NCBI GenBank assembly: GCA_001692895.1
Contig: KV748236.1
Span: 620,241 to 684,240 of the forward strand
Source: Cenococcum geophilum 1.58
Lineage: Eukaryota; Ascomycota; Dothideomycetes; Gloniales; Gloniaceae
DNA: 64,000 nucleotides
Direction: 5' to 3'
Each line of letters starts with the position of its first letter. Position 1 is the stretch's first letter. The notes beneath the pieces were generated by a model that saw nothing but the letters and a program-made list of their open reading frames with translations, was not told the origin of the DNA and did no database searches. The translations under genes were made by a program, and so were the position numbers. This document shows, piece after piece, positions 1 to 10,128 of the stretch.

Positions 1-153
1 CCTTCCTTGTAGTAATTCTTAGAATATAATTAGAGTTAATCTATTAGGCAACCACTCCACCAGTTATTATTACGTTATTAATTTACTTGCAATACCTATA
101 TACCTAGCCCATTAATAAGTCCACCGTAGTTTCTACTATAAGGCTCCGTTACA
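1..153 (+). repeat. 5' LTR (type A) of E1, 3' part only
   Basis: Only the R/U5 part is in the window. It starts at the sequence equivalent to 7588 in the 3' LTR and ends CCGTTACA at 153. It includes GTAGTAATT at 9-17, the stretch complementary to the primer-binding site just after the LTR. Confidence 0.85.
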
Positions 154-165
154 TAATTACTACTA
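154..165 (+). promoter_or_regulatory. Primer-binding site of E1 (putative self-priming type)
   Basis: AATTACTAC at 155-163, one base after the LTR end, is the reverse complement of GTAGTAATT at 9-17 in the same LTR. No resemblance to a usual tRNA 3' end was seen. In Tf1/sushi-group chromoviruses the mRNA 5' end anneals to the PBS and primes minus-strand synthesis. The arrangement here fits that mechanism. The mechanistic reading is inference. Confidence 0.55.
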
Positions 166-193
166 TAGTTATAGTTTTAATAAGTCAAATAAT

Positions 194-3100
194 ATACCAC
201 TAAAAGTAGCCACTATAACGCTATTGACGGCGGCAACTACTTTAAGGTTAGGGGGTAACACTAGTATAGCAGACACTAACTTGTAACAACCTATAATAGT
301 AAGACAATTATAAGAAATAGTTAACTAGTTAATAGAAAATAATATAACACTTAAAAATAGGATTAACGGGATAGGCGTAGTAAAGGTTAAGTTACCATTA
401 ATCGAAAGATTCTTAGGAGAAAGATCGAAGCTTAAAGGATTCCTTATATAAATGTACTTTAAGGTAGTATAGGAAGGAGCAAAGCTAGCAATACCTATGG
501 ATCGAATAGTGTACGCAGGACTGTTCTTAATAGAAAGGGCATTTAAATAGTTTAAGCCTTACCTTATAGAGATATAGGTAAGCGGAATAACAACTATAAA
601 CTAAGAAGTATGGTTTATATTCTTAAGCTAAGAAGAATTTACGGAATAACTTATACAAATATTTGAAGACCTAGAGGCAACAACTATAGCGGAAAAAAAA
701 CTCTAAGACATTATACAGCGAACCTTAGCGATTAAGTATATAATATAGTTTTAAATATTAGTAATATAAGTTAAGTGAAATAATAAGGCACTTATAGTAT
801 AGTATAAATAGGGACTTAAGGCTAAAGTCTAGGACGTAATTATTCTGATAGAAGATACGGATACCCTAAGGGAATTAATAGATTAAGCAATTAAGATTAA
901 TAATAGGATCTTCTAAAGGGAATAGGCTAAGAGAGGCTAGGATAGAGTTCTATAGTTATATAAGACATAAAGCACGTAACAACTAAAGCTAAGTTAAAAA
1001 CTATAGTATAGCGCAGAGCTAATAGACCTAAGTGATACTAAAAAAGCCTATAAAAGATAAAGTAAGAAACTATAGAAACCTAAAGGTTAAGGATCGAGTA
1101 ATTATAGGACTAGGGAGTATAGGCTAAACTAAGGATCTTAGTAGCAGAAGACATTTAAGCAGACTCTATAATAAAAGCAATGGTTTAAAGATAGAGCTTA
1201 TATAAATTGCGGAAAATAGGGTTATTTCGCTAGAGACTATAGAAGTGGTTAGAGTTATTATATAGTAAAGGGAACTAAACTAATAGTATATAACATACAT
1301 ATATAGAGGGATAATAGTGCACTATAAGGAACAAAAGAATGTTTAATTAGAAGTTTTGCGTTTTATTATAATAACGTATACTAAATTTATAAAGACGCTA
1401 AGTACAGCGCAAGCTATTAGCTATAGGAGCTAGAGTTAAGAGGACTTAAAGGAACTAAAGAGTTAGATAAAGAATAAGATCGACTCTATAAGCTAGATTA
1501 AGATGTTACAGCAATATATAGATAACAATTAGTAATAATAATAATGGAGTTAGAGTACTTATTAATTAATAGCGATAAAAATAGAAAAGGAACTAACTAG
1601 GGGTATCTAAACCTTAATAACGCAATAAAAGTAGAGACTAAAACCGCTATAAAGCAAGGTTTAGTAACGGGTATTATAACACCATTAGATACGGCATCCA
1701 TTACTTTATAAGACGGAAGGAGTAATATCTAGAGACGATTAAGTAAGTAGATAACTGCTAGTGCTAGCTTACCACTTAATAAAGGTAAAAGGCTAAAGGC
1801 TTAAGATTCTTAAGACGAGATAAAAGATAACTAAGATTCTTAAGAAGAGATAAGGTATACTTAAGGACCCACAATAGACAAAAACCAATAGAGTAGGGTA
1901 GTAGCTCAGTTTAAAAATATATAAATAAGCTCGGGACAAGTGTTCCTAACGGCACAAAATTCTTAAGATAAGATGAGTGAGATTTAGGACTTTTAAGACG
2001 AGATAAGAACACTAGTAAAGCCTAGTTAGACTAAGGCTGGAGCTAAGCTTAAGTTAGAAGTAAGCTTAGGATTAAAGAATCTAAGGGATTAAGAATTTGG
2101 AGAATAAATTAGGACACCTATAAATAAGAGGCAAGGAGCTTCTTTATAGATTAGAGAATTTGTAATATAAATAGTAGTTAAATTAGGAGACAGATATATA
2201 AACCTAGAGGACTTATTAGGCGAATATTATGTTTAACCTAAAGATTGAAAAATCAATACAGCGATTAAGAAGTAGGAAAACTTTAAGGATCTAGTTATAA
2301 GACGCAAACTAAAAGAAACCATAAAAGAAGTTAGAGCAAGAATTATCGCATAGTAAGAGAAGAAACTAGATATAAGATCTAGTATATTGGGACGTATAAG
2401 GGACAGAGTACCTATATAAAGAGTTACTAATAGGCTAAAAATAGGTATATTAAGAGCTAAGTAGCTTACCAAACTAAAAAATAAAGAGGATTTAGGGATT
2501 TTAATTAGGTTCGAAGAATAATATATAAAGGGCTATTATAATATAGTAATAAGAAGATACTTCCTTACGGACAAGCCGTATATACTCTAGCAGCTATACC
2601 AAAAGTGGTATAGACAACGACACAATAATAAGTGGGAAGATTTCTATATATAGTTAGATAAAAAAGTTATTTAAGACCACCTAATTACGGAAAAAGTAAT
2701 AAATTATATTAAGGGAGCCTTAATTATAATATTAAAAGATCTAAAGGAGCAATTAGAGGACTAAAGAAGCGAGAGATAAATCTTAGTACCTGCGAACGAA
2801 GTCGCAATACTTAGATTAACACGAGAGAGGTTTAAACTTAAGGATAAAGACGAGCCGAGAGTTAACCTAAAACACTAGGCGTATTATATATTAGCATAGA
2901 TCGTATATATAGATAATATATATAATATATATAGAGTACTAAAAGATAAGAATTAGAAGTACCTAGTAAGGATATATTAGGTACCGGATAAAGTAAAGTA
3001 TAGAAACGCCAAGTATATATATAATTGGCACCCTATAGAAGTTTAAGAATAAGGGGACTTAATACTTTAACTAGGAAGATTCCTTACGGAAGAATGCCTA

Positions 3101-3346
3101 GATAGACAATAATAGTAGGAATATTTAGAGAACACCTGTCTATAGTATATTAAAGAAAAAAAATAAACTAAGTATTAGCTTAAGTTAGACTAAGTATAAA
3201 CAGGATCTAGTAGCTATTAGTTGGGAAAAGTAGAGGCCTATAGGACTAGAGGGAGCCAGTAGTAGAGCCTTAGACCCTTAAAGGAATTTAAAGATAATAC
3301 CTAAATCTAGAAATTAAATGGCAAGATTAGCAGTTTAAAGCATTAG
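194..3346 (+). pseudogene. gag: gag of E1 (capsid/nucleocapsid-like), RIP-inactivated
   Basis: One frame runs from the start position (ATA at 194, ATG in the E5 copy at 46654) to TAG at 3344 without a net indel, about 1,050 codons. It is broken only by in-frame TAA/TAG at positions that read as Gln or Trp in other copies. The N-terminus reads (M)P-L-K-V-A-T-like. A retrotransposon-gag capsid-like region with Phe-Lys-Pro-Tyr-Leu-type motifs follows around codons 80-200. A CCHC zinc knuckle lies at 1199-1240, where the first and last Cys and the His are now Tyr, as expected from CpA-to-TpA mutation. The product is unusually long for a fungal gag. The region after the knuckle (about 700 codons) has no domain I recognise. 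The frame overlaps pol at TTTAAAG (3334-3340). Confidence 0.8.
3334..3340 (+). promoter_or_regulatory. Candidate -1 ribosomal frameshift heptamer (T TTA AAG)
   Basis: The heptamer lies in the gag frame as ..T|TTA|AAG, two codons before the gag stop (CAT TAG). A -1 slip leads straight into Ala-Leu-Val-Asp-Ser, the protease active site. The phase is right for the X XXY YYZ rule. The same heptamer in the same phase occurs at 18990, 25466, 40647 and 50034. E6 has TTTGAAG instead. No downstream pseudoknot was assessed. Confidence 0.45.
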
Positions 3347-6300
3347 TAGATAGTAGGGCAATAAGGAACTATATATTACTAGTAGTAGTTAAAAGAATAG
3401 AACTACCATATAGAAAAAAGGAGCACCTATATCTACTAGTAATAATTTTAGAAGATCTAATAGCCTATAGAGAAGGCATTATTAATCTTAAAACAGGACC
3501 TATTTACTTAACTATTAAAGGGAGATAAATCAAGATGTCTTTTGATATATTACTATTAGGGAATAATAAGGCGATACTAGGAATGCCTTAGTTATAGAAA
3601 TACAATCTAAAGATTAATTAGGTTATAGGCTAGGTTAATATTAAAGATATACGATAACGTAAGATGCGATAACAAACTAAATTAGTATAGTATTAAGTCG
3701 GAGCGATATACGAGGAGACTAATTAAGGATTAAGTTATATACTAAAGAGATACCACAAGTATAGCAAAAAGCTATAGTTACTAGAAAGTAAAAAGCTGTT
3801 AAAGTATATAGTATAGGACTATAAGATAGAGTTAGAACTAGGAATAAGTCTAAGGTTCTATCCAACCTATAAGTTAACAAAAAAAGAGTTATAGGCACTT
3901 AAGGAGTTTATTTAGGAAAATCTTTAAAAGGGATATATTAGACTATTATAGTTATTAGCAGGATATCCAGTACTGTTCGTACTAAAGAAGAATAGAAAAC
4001 TTAGGCTATATATTAACTATAGATAGTTAAATAGCATTACCAGAAAGGATAGGTATCCTTTACCCTTAATTAGCGAAATCTAAGATAGAATTAGTAATGC
4101 GCAAATCTTTACGAAGATAGATCTAAGATAGGCGTACCATTAGATTAGAATTAAGGAAGGCGACAAATAGAAGGCAGCCTTTAGGTTAAAGGAAGGACTA
4201 TATAAACTACTAGTTATACAATTCGGGCTTATAAACGCACTAGCAACGTTTTAAAAGCGTATTAATAATATATTAAAAGAACACTTAGATGAATTTATTA
4301 TAGTATATCTTAATAATATTATTATCTACTTAATAAGTAAGGAAGAATATGGAGAATATATTAAATAGGTCTTAAAGAGACTATAGGAAGAATAGATGCT
4401 AGTAGCAATTAAGAAATATAAGTTCTTTACTAGGAAAACCAATTTTGTTAAATTTATTATTAAACTAGGCTAACTTAGTATAGATTTAAAGAAGATTGAG
4501 GCTATAGTAAATTAGCAAGAACCAGAAAATGTAATATAGTTAAGGTTATTTTTAGGATTCTGCAATTACTGTAGAAGGTTTATAGCTCAATAGTTAAAGG
4601 ATATTAAGCCACTTATAAGATTAATAAAGAAAGAAGAACTATAGGCATAGGGAAAGGAATAAAAGGAACTGTTTAAAAAGATTAAATAGTTGTTCACCTA
4701 AGAGCCAATTCTTAAAATCTATTAGCTATAATTAGAGACAGTAGTTGAAACAGATATATTAAACTATGCACTAAAAGCGTACTTCCTATAAAAATATTAG
4801 GATAGATAGCACCCAATAGCATACTATAGTCGGAAGATAATACCATCGGAACTAAACTATAACATCTATAACAAGGAGTTATTAGGTATAGTTATAGTAT
4901 TAAAAAAATAGAGATCATTCTTATAAGGTATAGAAAAACCATTTATAGTTAAGACGGATTATAAGAACTTAACAGGGTTCTTAATAATAAAAGAACTTAA
5001 TTATAGATAGGTTAGATAGGTAGAGATGCTTATAGAATACCATTTTAAGATTTAGTATACTAAGGGTACAGAAAATACACAAGTAGATACTCTAAGTAGA
5101 AAGACTAAATTATAAAATAATAAAAAGCTATTAGGGGCTTTATTACGAAAGGATACAGACAGACTAATTAGGTATAATTATCCAAAAATTGCAGTAACGC
5201 AAGAAGAAAAGATCCACAAATTACTAGAGAGTAATTGGATATAAAAGATCCTAGACGCATAAACGGAGAATCTAGACTTAGAGTAGTACGAAAATTAAGA
5301 AGTAATATATATACTAAAATCTATTATAAAGGAGTTTATTAAGTTATTTTATAAAGGACTAACTTAAAAACATAATAGAGCTATAGGCTTAGTGTTAAAA
5401 CTTTAAGAGGAGTATATTATTAATAGAATCTAGGGACTAGCTAGGCAAGTTATAAAAAAATATCTAAATTACTAAAGAAATAAACTAATAAGGCATAAGC
5501 CATATAGAGGGCTATAACCTATTAAAATACCAGAAAGACTATAGGAGGTCATATTATAGGACTTTATTATTAAGTTACTAAAGTTAAGAGATCCTATTAC
5601 CGGATAAGACTATAACGCGATCTTAGTAATAGTAAATAAGCTTATAAAGTAGGGATACTTTATAGCATATACAGAGGAAATATTAGCGGAAGATGTCGCT
5701 AAAATTTATATTAAAGAAGTATTTATAAGACATAGAGTACTAAGCAAAATTATATCGGATAGAGATTTAAGATTCGTAGTAGTATTCTAGGAAGTGTTCT
5801 TAGCAAAGTAAGGAGTTTAAGTAGTAACTTCTACTGTATATTATCTACAGACAGACAGTTAAATAGAAAGACTAAATTAGATACTAGAATAGTATCTAAG
5901 GCATTATATTAATTATACACAAAATAATTGGGTATTATTATTACCAGTTATACAGTTTATATATAATGCAATACCATAAGAAGGAATAAGCACGTTACTA
6001 TTTAAGGCGAATTACGGATATAAGCTAAGGACCTTATTATTACTATGTTAAGCAAAAAAGATAAATAGTATAGTAAAGCAAAGAATAAAGAGTTTAATAA
6101 ATCTTTATATAGACCTTACGGAAATAGCTAAGGTGGTATAGCAAAGAATAAAAAAGTACTACAATGCTAAGAGATCTGAGGGACTAGATCTTAAGGAGGG
6201 AGATAAAGTGTGGCTACTATACAAAAATTTTAAGAGTCGACGACTAAGTAAGAAGTTGGACTATGTTAGACTAGGACCTTTTAAAATTATATAGAAAATT

Positions 6301-7437
6301 TTATTAGTTATATTTAAGCTAAACCTACCAGCCAGAATAAAGATCTACCCTATATAGCACATTATAATGCTAGAGCCAGTATATAGGAATATTAAGCCAC
6401 CAGTCTATAAAGCAGACACGTATAAAGGGTAAGAGAAAGATAAATAGCAAGTTTTAAAGATCGTTAATTACGAGAATATAGACGATGAAATATGGTATAA
6501 AGTAAAGTAGATAGGCTACGATAAGACTACCTAGAAACTACTAGAGAACCTAAAAAACGCTATAGGAAAGGTACAGGAGTATTAAAAGAGAAAAGGTTAG
6601 GCAATATTAATAAAGAAGAATTGCCAAAGAACGAGTTACCTAAAGGGGACCCAGGAAGAGCGACTGCCGAACTACTTAGAGTTGTTTCCTTCTCTATTAG
6701 AAGAAAATCCGTTCTTTTATTACTAAGTTCCTATAGACCTTACTAAATAAGTTTCCACTCCTTTAAATAAACCTTCTTATAAACACGTTCTAAGCGCTAA
6801 AGACGAGCGTAAGCTAGACGCTAAGCTTTAAAGATATATGCGGATTCTTCTAAGGCACGTTAGACCGCAAGTAGCGCCAAGGATAGCTTACTATCGAGCT
6901 TTATAGTAGTAGATTAAACACAAGACCCTATAACGAATTACTTAGGGAACTTAAAGACTATTAAGAGTTATAAAACGCGCATACTTAGTGTTAGAAATTA
7001 AGCGGACATTATAAGACGACCAAACGTTTGCTCTAGTATACTCTGTATAAAAAGAAAGTTATTAAAATAAAGGGCTTACTAACGCAATATAAACTAACCC
7101 CTCTTTTACATAATAAGAATATGGAGATAGCATTACTTTACTAAGCGATAGTATGGAAGAGACTATACGCGTACAATAAAGAGTAGAAGAAGAAGAAGAG
7201 ACTTTAGGTATTATAAGTAACGATATTAACCAGATTAATTAGACGGATATCACACCTCTAGTAAACGACTTAGAGATGCTAGGAATCTTTAAGGACGAAG
7301 ATAAAAAGGAGGGAGATAGTATTATAAACGCTTTAAGTACAATATTATAACTACTTAGAGAAGAGTTAGAAGAAGCTAGTTAGTTAATATAAGCACGGTC
7401 TAGGATGGAACCCGTAGAACCATATAACAAGGAATAG
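3340..7437 (+). pseudogene. pol: pol of E1 (protease-RT-RNase H-integrase-chromodomain plus C-terminal tail), RIP-inactivated
   Basis: All domains share one frame. Protease: active site ALVDS at 3340-3354, followed by R in place of G. Reverse transcriptase is about 3835-4500, with the catalytic YLDD now YLNN (4306-4317). RNase H is about 4720-5100, including TDYKNL (His to Tyr). The integrase zinc region is about 5340-5490, where the CxxC pair is now YxxY. The DDE core is about 5540-5940, keeping SDRDLRF and an ERLNQ.LEQYLR motif. A GPF module lies near 6265-6380. A chromodomain (about 6445-6600) carries VK-W/Q-IGYDKTT and ENLKNAIGKVQEY. Beyond it the same frame continues, interrupted only by RIP-type stops, through the polypurine tract and about 39 codons into the 3' LTR, ending at TAG TAA (7435-7440). 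The tail (about 6610-7437) is Glu/Asp-rich near its end and matches nothing I know. Confidence 0.75.
7303..7319 (+). promoter_or_regulatory. Polypurine tract of E1
   Basis: A purine run (AAAAAGGAGGGAGA-TAG) lies directly against the 3' LTR start, where plus-strand DNA synthesis primes in LTR retrotransposons. Equivalent tracts precede the 3' LTRs of E2 (29617-29633), E3, E4 and E5. Confidence 0.7.
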
Positions 7438-7740
7438 TAAGCAGAGTCACGTGATATAATCTATACAATCTGTATAATTTATATAATCTATAATAGAGCA
7501 AATAGAGCAGATAGAGTAGATAGAGCAACGACTTTTATAGGAGTACGGTTATATATTTAAGGACCCTTAGTCCTTACCTAGATAGTTCCTTCCTCGTAGT
7601 AATTCTCAGAATACAATTAGAGTTAATCTATTAGGCAACCACTCCACTAGTTGTTATTACGTTGTTGACTTACTTGTAATACCTATATACCTAGCCCATT
7701 AACAAGTCTACCGTAGTTTCTACTACAAGGCTCTGTTATA
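7320..7740 (+). repeat. 3' LTR (type A) of E1
   Basis: 421 bp. The start is degraded to TATTATAAACGC (TGTTACGGACGC in less mutated copies) and the end CCGTTACA reads CTGTTATA. U3 has an intact TCACGTGA palindrome (7447-7454) and AATCTATA-like short repeats. A TATA-like TATATATTTAAGG precedes GTAGTAATT-type R sequence. The first 117 bases appear to be the end of the pol frame. Confidence 0.85.
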
Positions 7741-8950
7741 CATGCCTAATACCAAACCTAAAATTAAGTAAGGAACTATATAAGAAACTATAGATAACTA
7801 GAGCCCGCTTAACGCCCTAAATATTTATATAATTAAAGCTACCCCGCTAGCGTAATTTACCAAAAGACCCGAATATACAATCTTTGCTATTACTATAGTT
7901 AATATTAAAAAGGCCTTAGTACTAAAGAAGTATACTAACCCTACTATAAAGGTATAAGTAAAGTACTATAACCGCCTAAAGGTATTTTTATAAAAGGAAG
8001 CTAATAAGCTACCAGAATACTAACTATATAATTATAAGATTATACTTAAAGAAGGAAAGCAGCCCGGATTTAGACCCCTATATAGAATATCTTAAAATAA
8101 ACTCTAAGTGCTATAGAAGTACCTAGATAAAAACCTAAGTAAAGGATTTATTAAAGTAAACTCTTTACCTATAGCTATACTAGTAATCTTTATTAAGAAA
8201 CTGGGTAGTAGACTATGCTTCTATATAGACTACTAAGCTCTTAATACCATTACTATTAAGAACTAATATCCAATCCCGTTAATATAATAGACGCTAAACT
8301 AATTAAGTAAGGCTCGCTTCTATATAAAGCTTAATATTATCTCTATATTTAACCGCCTCCGTATTATAAAAGGAGATAAATAGCTTACTGCATTTTGTAC
8401 CTAATATAGATTATTTAAGTATTTAGTAACACCCTTTGGCCTTATAAACGCTCCGAGCTTATCTTAACATTATATAAATAATACCCTACATTCTTACCTA
8501 GATATCTTCTATACTGCTTATATTAATAATATTCTAATATATAGTAATAACCTAACCAAATACTAGAAATATGTTTATTTTATTTTATAAGCCCTATAAG
8601 GAGCTAGTCTATAATTAGGTATAGATAAATATAAATTCTATAAAATAGAAGTTCTATACCTTAGGCTTTTTATTTTTATAAATAGTATATAAATAGACAT
8701 AAAGAAAGTTAAAGTAATTATAAACTAGTAAAAACCTAAGAACGTTAAGGATATAAGAGCCTTTATAGGATTTGCTAATTTTTACTAATAGTTTATTAAT
8801 AACTTCTCTGCCCTAGTTTTACCCCTTATAGCTTTAACCTAGGAGGGTAAAGCCTTTATCTTTAATAAAGAATATAAAAAGGCCTTTACTTATCTAAAGG
8901 TTATATTTACTACTGCGCCTATACTCTAACACTTTAACCTATAACGGCGC
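7741..8950 (+). pseudogene. F: Gypsy reverse transcriptase fragment, RIP-inactivated
   Basis: This is part of another Gypsy pol, unrelated at base level to the E elements. Recognisable parts in order are an RT N-terminal region with KLPEYQLYNYKIILKEG (about 8005-8055), GFIKV, RLCFYIDYQALNTITIKN, TPFGLINAPS, AYINNILIYS (YLDD with both Asp now Asn, near 8525), a thumb region, and GFANFYQQFINNFS (about 8770). It stops in the linker to RNase H at an abrupt composition change at 8951, where element C seems to have inserted. The left end abuts the E1 LTR. It is therefore the oldest visible layer. Confidence 0.75.
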
Positions 8951-9114
8951 TGTGGCACGCTACCTGCTAAATTCTGCTATATTCTACCGACCTATAATTA
9001 GCTCGCCTATTACTAGCGCCTTAGCGGCTGCCCCCTATATATTTGTTTACTTTGGTCCTAGCAACCCCTTTTCCTTCTCTTTAGCTTAGTATCTTTATAA
9101 TATAGTATTCTACA
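8951..9114 (+). repeat. Candidate short 5' LTR of element C
   Basis: This is a GC-richer stretch starting TGTGGCACGC and ending ATTCTACA, placed between truncated F and the gag of C. The TG...CA ends and position fit an LTR of about 164 bp. The partner LTR is not in the window and no TSD can be checked, so the limits are tentative. Confidence 0.35.
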
Positions 9115-9144
9115 AGCTTTAGTTTAGAGGCATTTATATAAGCC

Positions 9145-9678
9145 ATAACATTATACTAAGCTCTCCCTATACTACCTAAGAAGGCCTTAATAATATCCCA
9201 CCTTAAAAGAAACTTCGTCTATAATAACGCGTTAACGTTTAAAGTAAGCTTATTTAAAAGAGCTGCCTCTACCTAAGAGGAACCTAAGATCTAATTAGGA
9301 TTAGAAATTAAAGATAATAATAACGTTATAGACGTACGCGAGCAGATTTACGCCCTTACGGCTAGCTAAAAGGCCAATTATCTTAAAGTAAAAAAATACG
9401 TAAAAGACCCTATAAGAGATCCTAGAAAGCCTTACAGCCCTAACTGACCTATTTACTCTACTAAATATAATATACTAGGGAGTACGGATATAATAACGAA
9501 GTAATTAAAGTCCGTTAAGCTCCTTAACCCCTAACCCCTATTTAATGGGATAGACCCTACCTTTAAAAATTAGAGGATTTAAGTACAAGGAAAACTCCGA
9601 GTTAACTATAACTACTTCCCCTCTAAAGAAGCTAAGATGCTTTACCTCTTTAGTTAAACTATAAAAGATGCCTAACGT
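9145..9678 (+). pseudogene. gag: gag of C, N-terminal part
   Basis: The frame starts at ATA (9145, probably a mutated ATG) with ITLY-A-LPILPKKALIISHL. It continues to the fungal Gypsy gag pattern NP-PLFNGIDPTFKN, NYNYFPSKEAKMLYLFS-TIKDA, where E2 interrupts it. The motif order (P-LF.G...F..W, ..FP.EE.KM.Y..S...G.A) is common in ascomycete Gypsy gag proteins. In-frame stops are all at Gln/Trp-type codons. Confidence 0.7.
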
Positions 9679-10088
9679 TGTTACGGACCTTATATTGGCA
9701 GTAGTAGCACTACTAAGGGGAGATATAAACGGACTAGTGGTGGAAGCACGGGAGGTGCTGGAACTAGTTAAACTATAGGACGAGGGGTAGCCGAATTACA
9801 TAGTAAGTTACGTTATAAGTTTGGAACGTAAGAACGTAGGAACGTAATATACTAACGTATTAACGTACTAATATACTCAGTACATTTCTTAGGCGCAGTA
9901 TTGTGTATTTAAAGGACTATAGTCCCTACCTAGATAGTTCTCTTCTTTATAGTAAATCTTATAATATAATTAGAGTTAATCTATTAGGCAACTACTCTTA
10001 GTTATTATTACGTTATTAACTTCTTATTATTTATATACCCAGCCTATTAATAAGCCTACCATAGTATCTACTATAAGGCTTCGTTATA
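9679..10088 (+). repeat. 5' LTR (type B) of E2
   Basis: 410 bp, starting TGTTACGGACC and ending TCGTTATA (originally TCGTTACA). It resembles type A only in its last 170 bp. U3 is different and, read in the pol frame, is open for about 35 codons (VTDLILAVV, EAREVLELVKL). A perfect palindrome GGACTATAGTCC lies at 9914-9925 after a TATTTAAA-like box. R contains TAGTAAAT (9950-9957), matching the primer site. Confidence 0.85.
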
Positions 10089-10098
10089 TATTTACTAC
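10089..10098 (+). promoter_or_regulatory. Primer-binding site of E2 (putative self-priming, type B)
   Basis: ATTTACTA at 10090-10097 is the reverse complement of TAGTAAAT at 9950-9957 in the LTR. Type A elements have AATTACTAC paired with GTAGTAATT. The one-base difference is present on both sides, so pairing is kept. Confidence 0.55.
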
Positions 10099-10128
10099 TA
10101 AAGTTACGGTATTAATAAGTTAAATAAT

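Larger units (their letters stand above)
1..7740 (+). mobile_element. E1: chromovirus-type Gypsy LTR retrotransposon, RIP-degraded, left end cut by window
   Basis: The element has a partial 5' LTR (1-153), internal region 154-7319 and full 3' LTR (7320-7740). Positions 1-153 align base for base in length with 7588-7740. The internal region encodes gag and, in the -1 frame, protease, reverse transcriptase, RNase H, integrase and a chromodomain, in the order typical of Ty3/Gypsy chromoviruses. Almost every Gln and Trp position is a TAA or TAG, while frames are preserved for more than 7 kb. That pattern is RIP rather than indel decay. The right flank (CATGC...) is reverse-transcriptase coding sequence of another element (F), so E1 inserted into F. 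The matching TSD should lie left of the window. Confidence 0.9.

Noticed and set aside
2233-2472. Minus-strand open frame (79 codons); similar ones at 17901-18104, 39603-39839 and 57944-58126
   Set aside because: All four are antisense to the same gag region in different copies. Loss of C and gain of A/T leaves the reverse frame open. No independent coding signal.
194-7437. Alternative genetic code with TAA/TAG read as glutamine
   Set aside because: The stops replace Trp (TGG) as well as Gln, and Cys, His and Asp codons show the same CpA-to-TpA changes on either strand. Copies differ at the same codon (CAA versus TAA, TGG versus TAG). RIP explains all of this.
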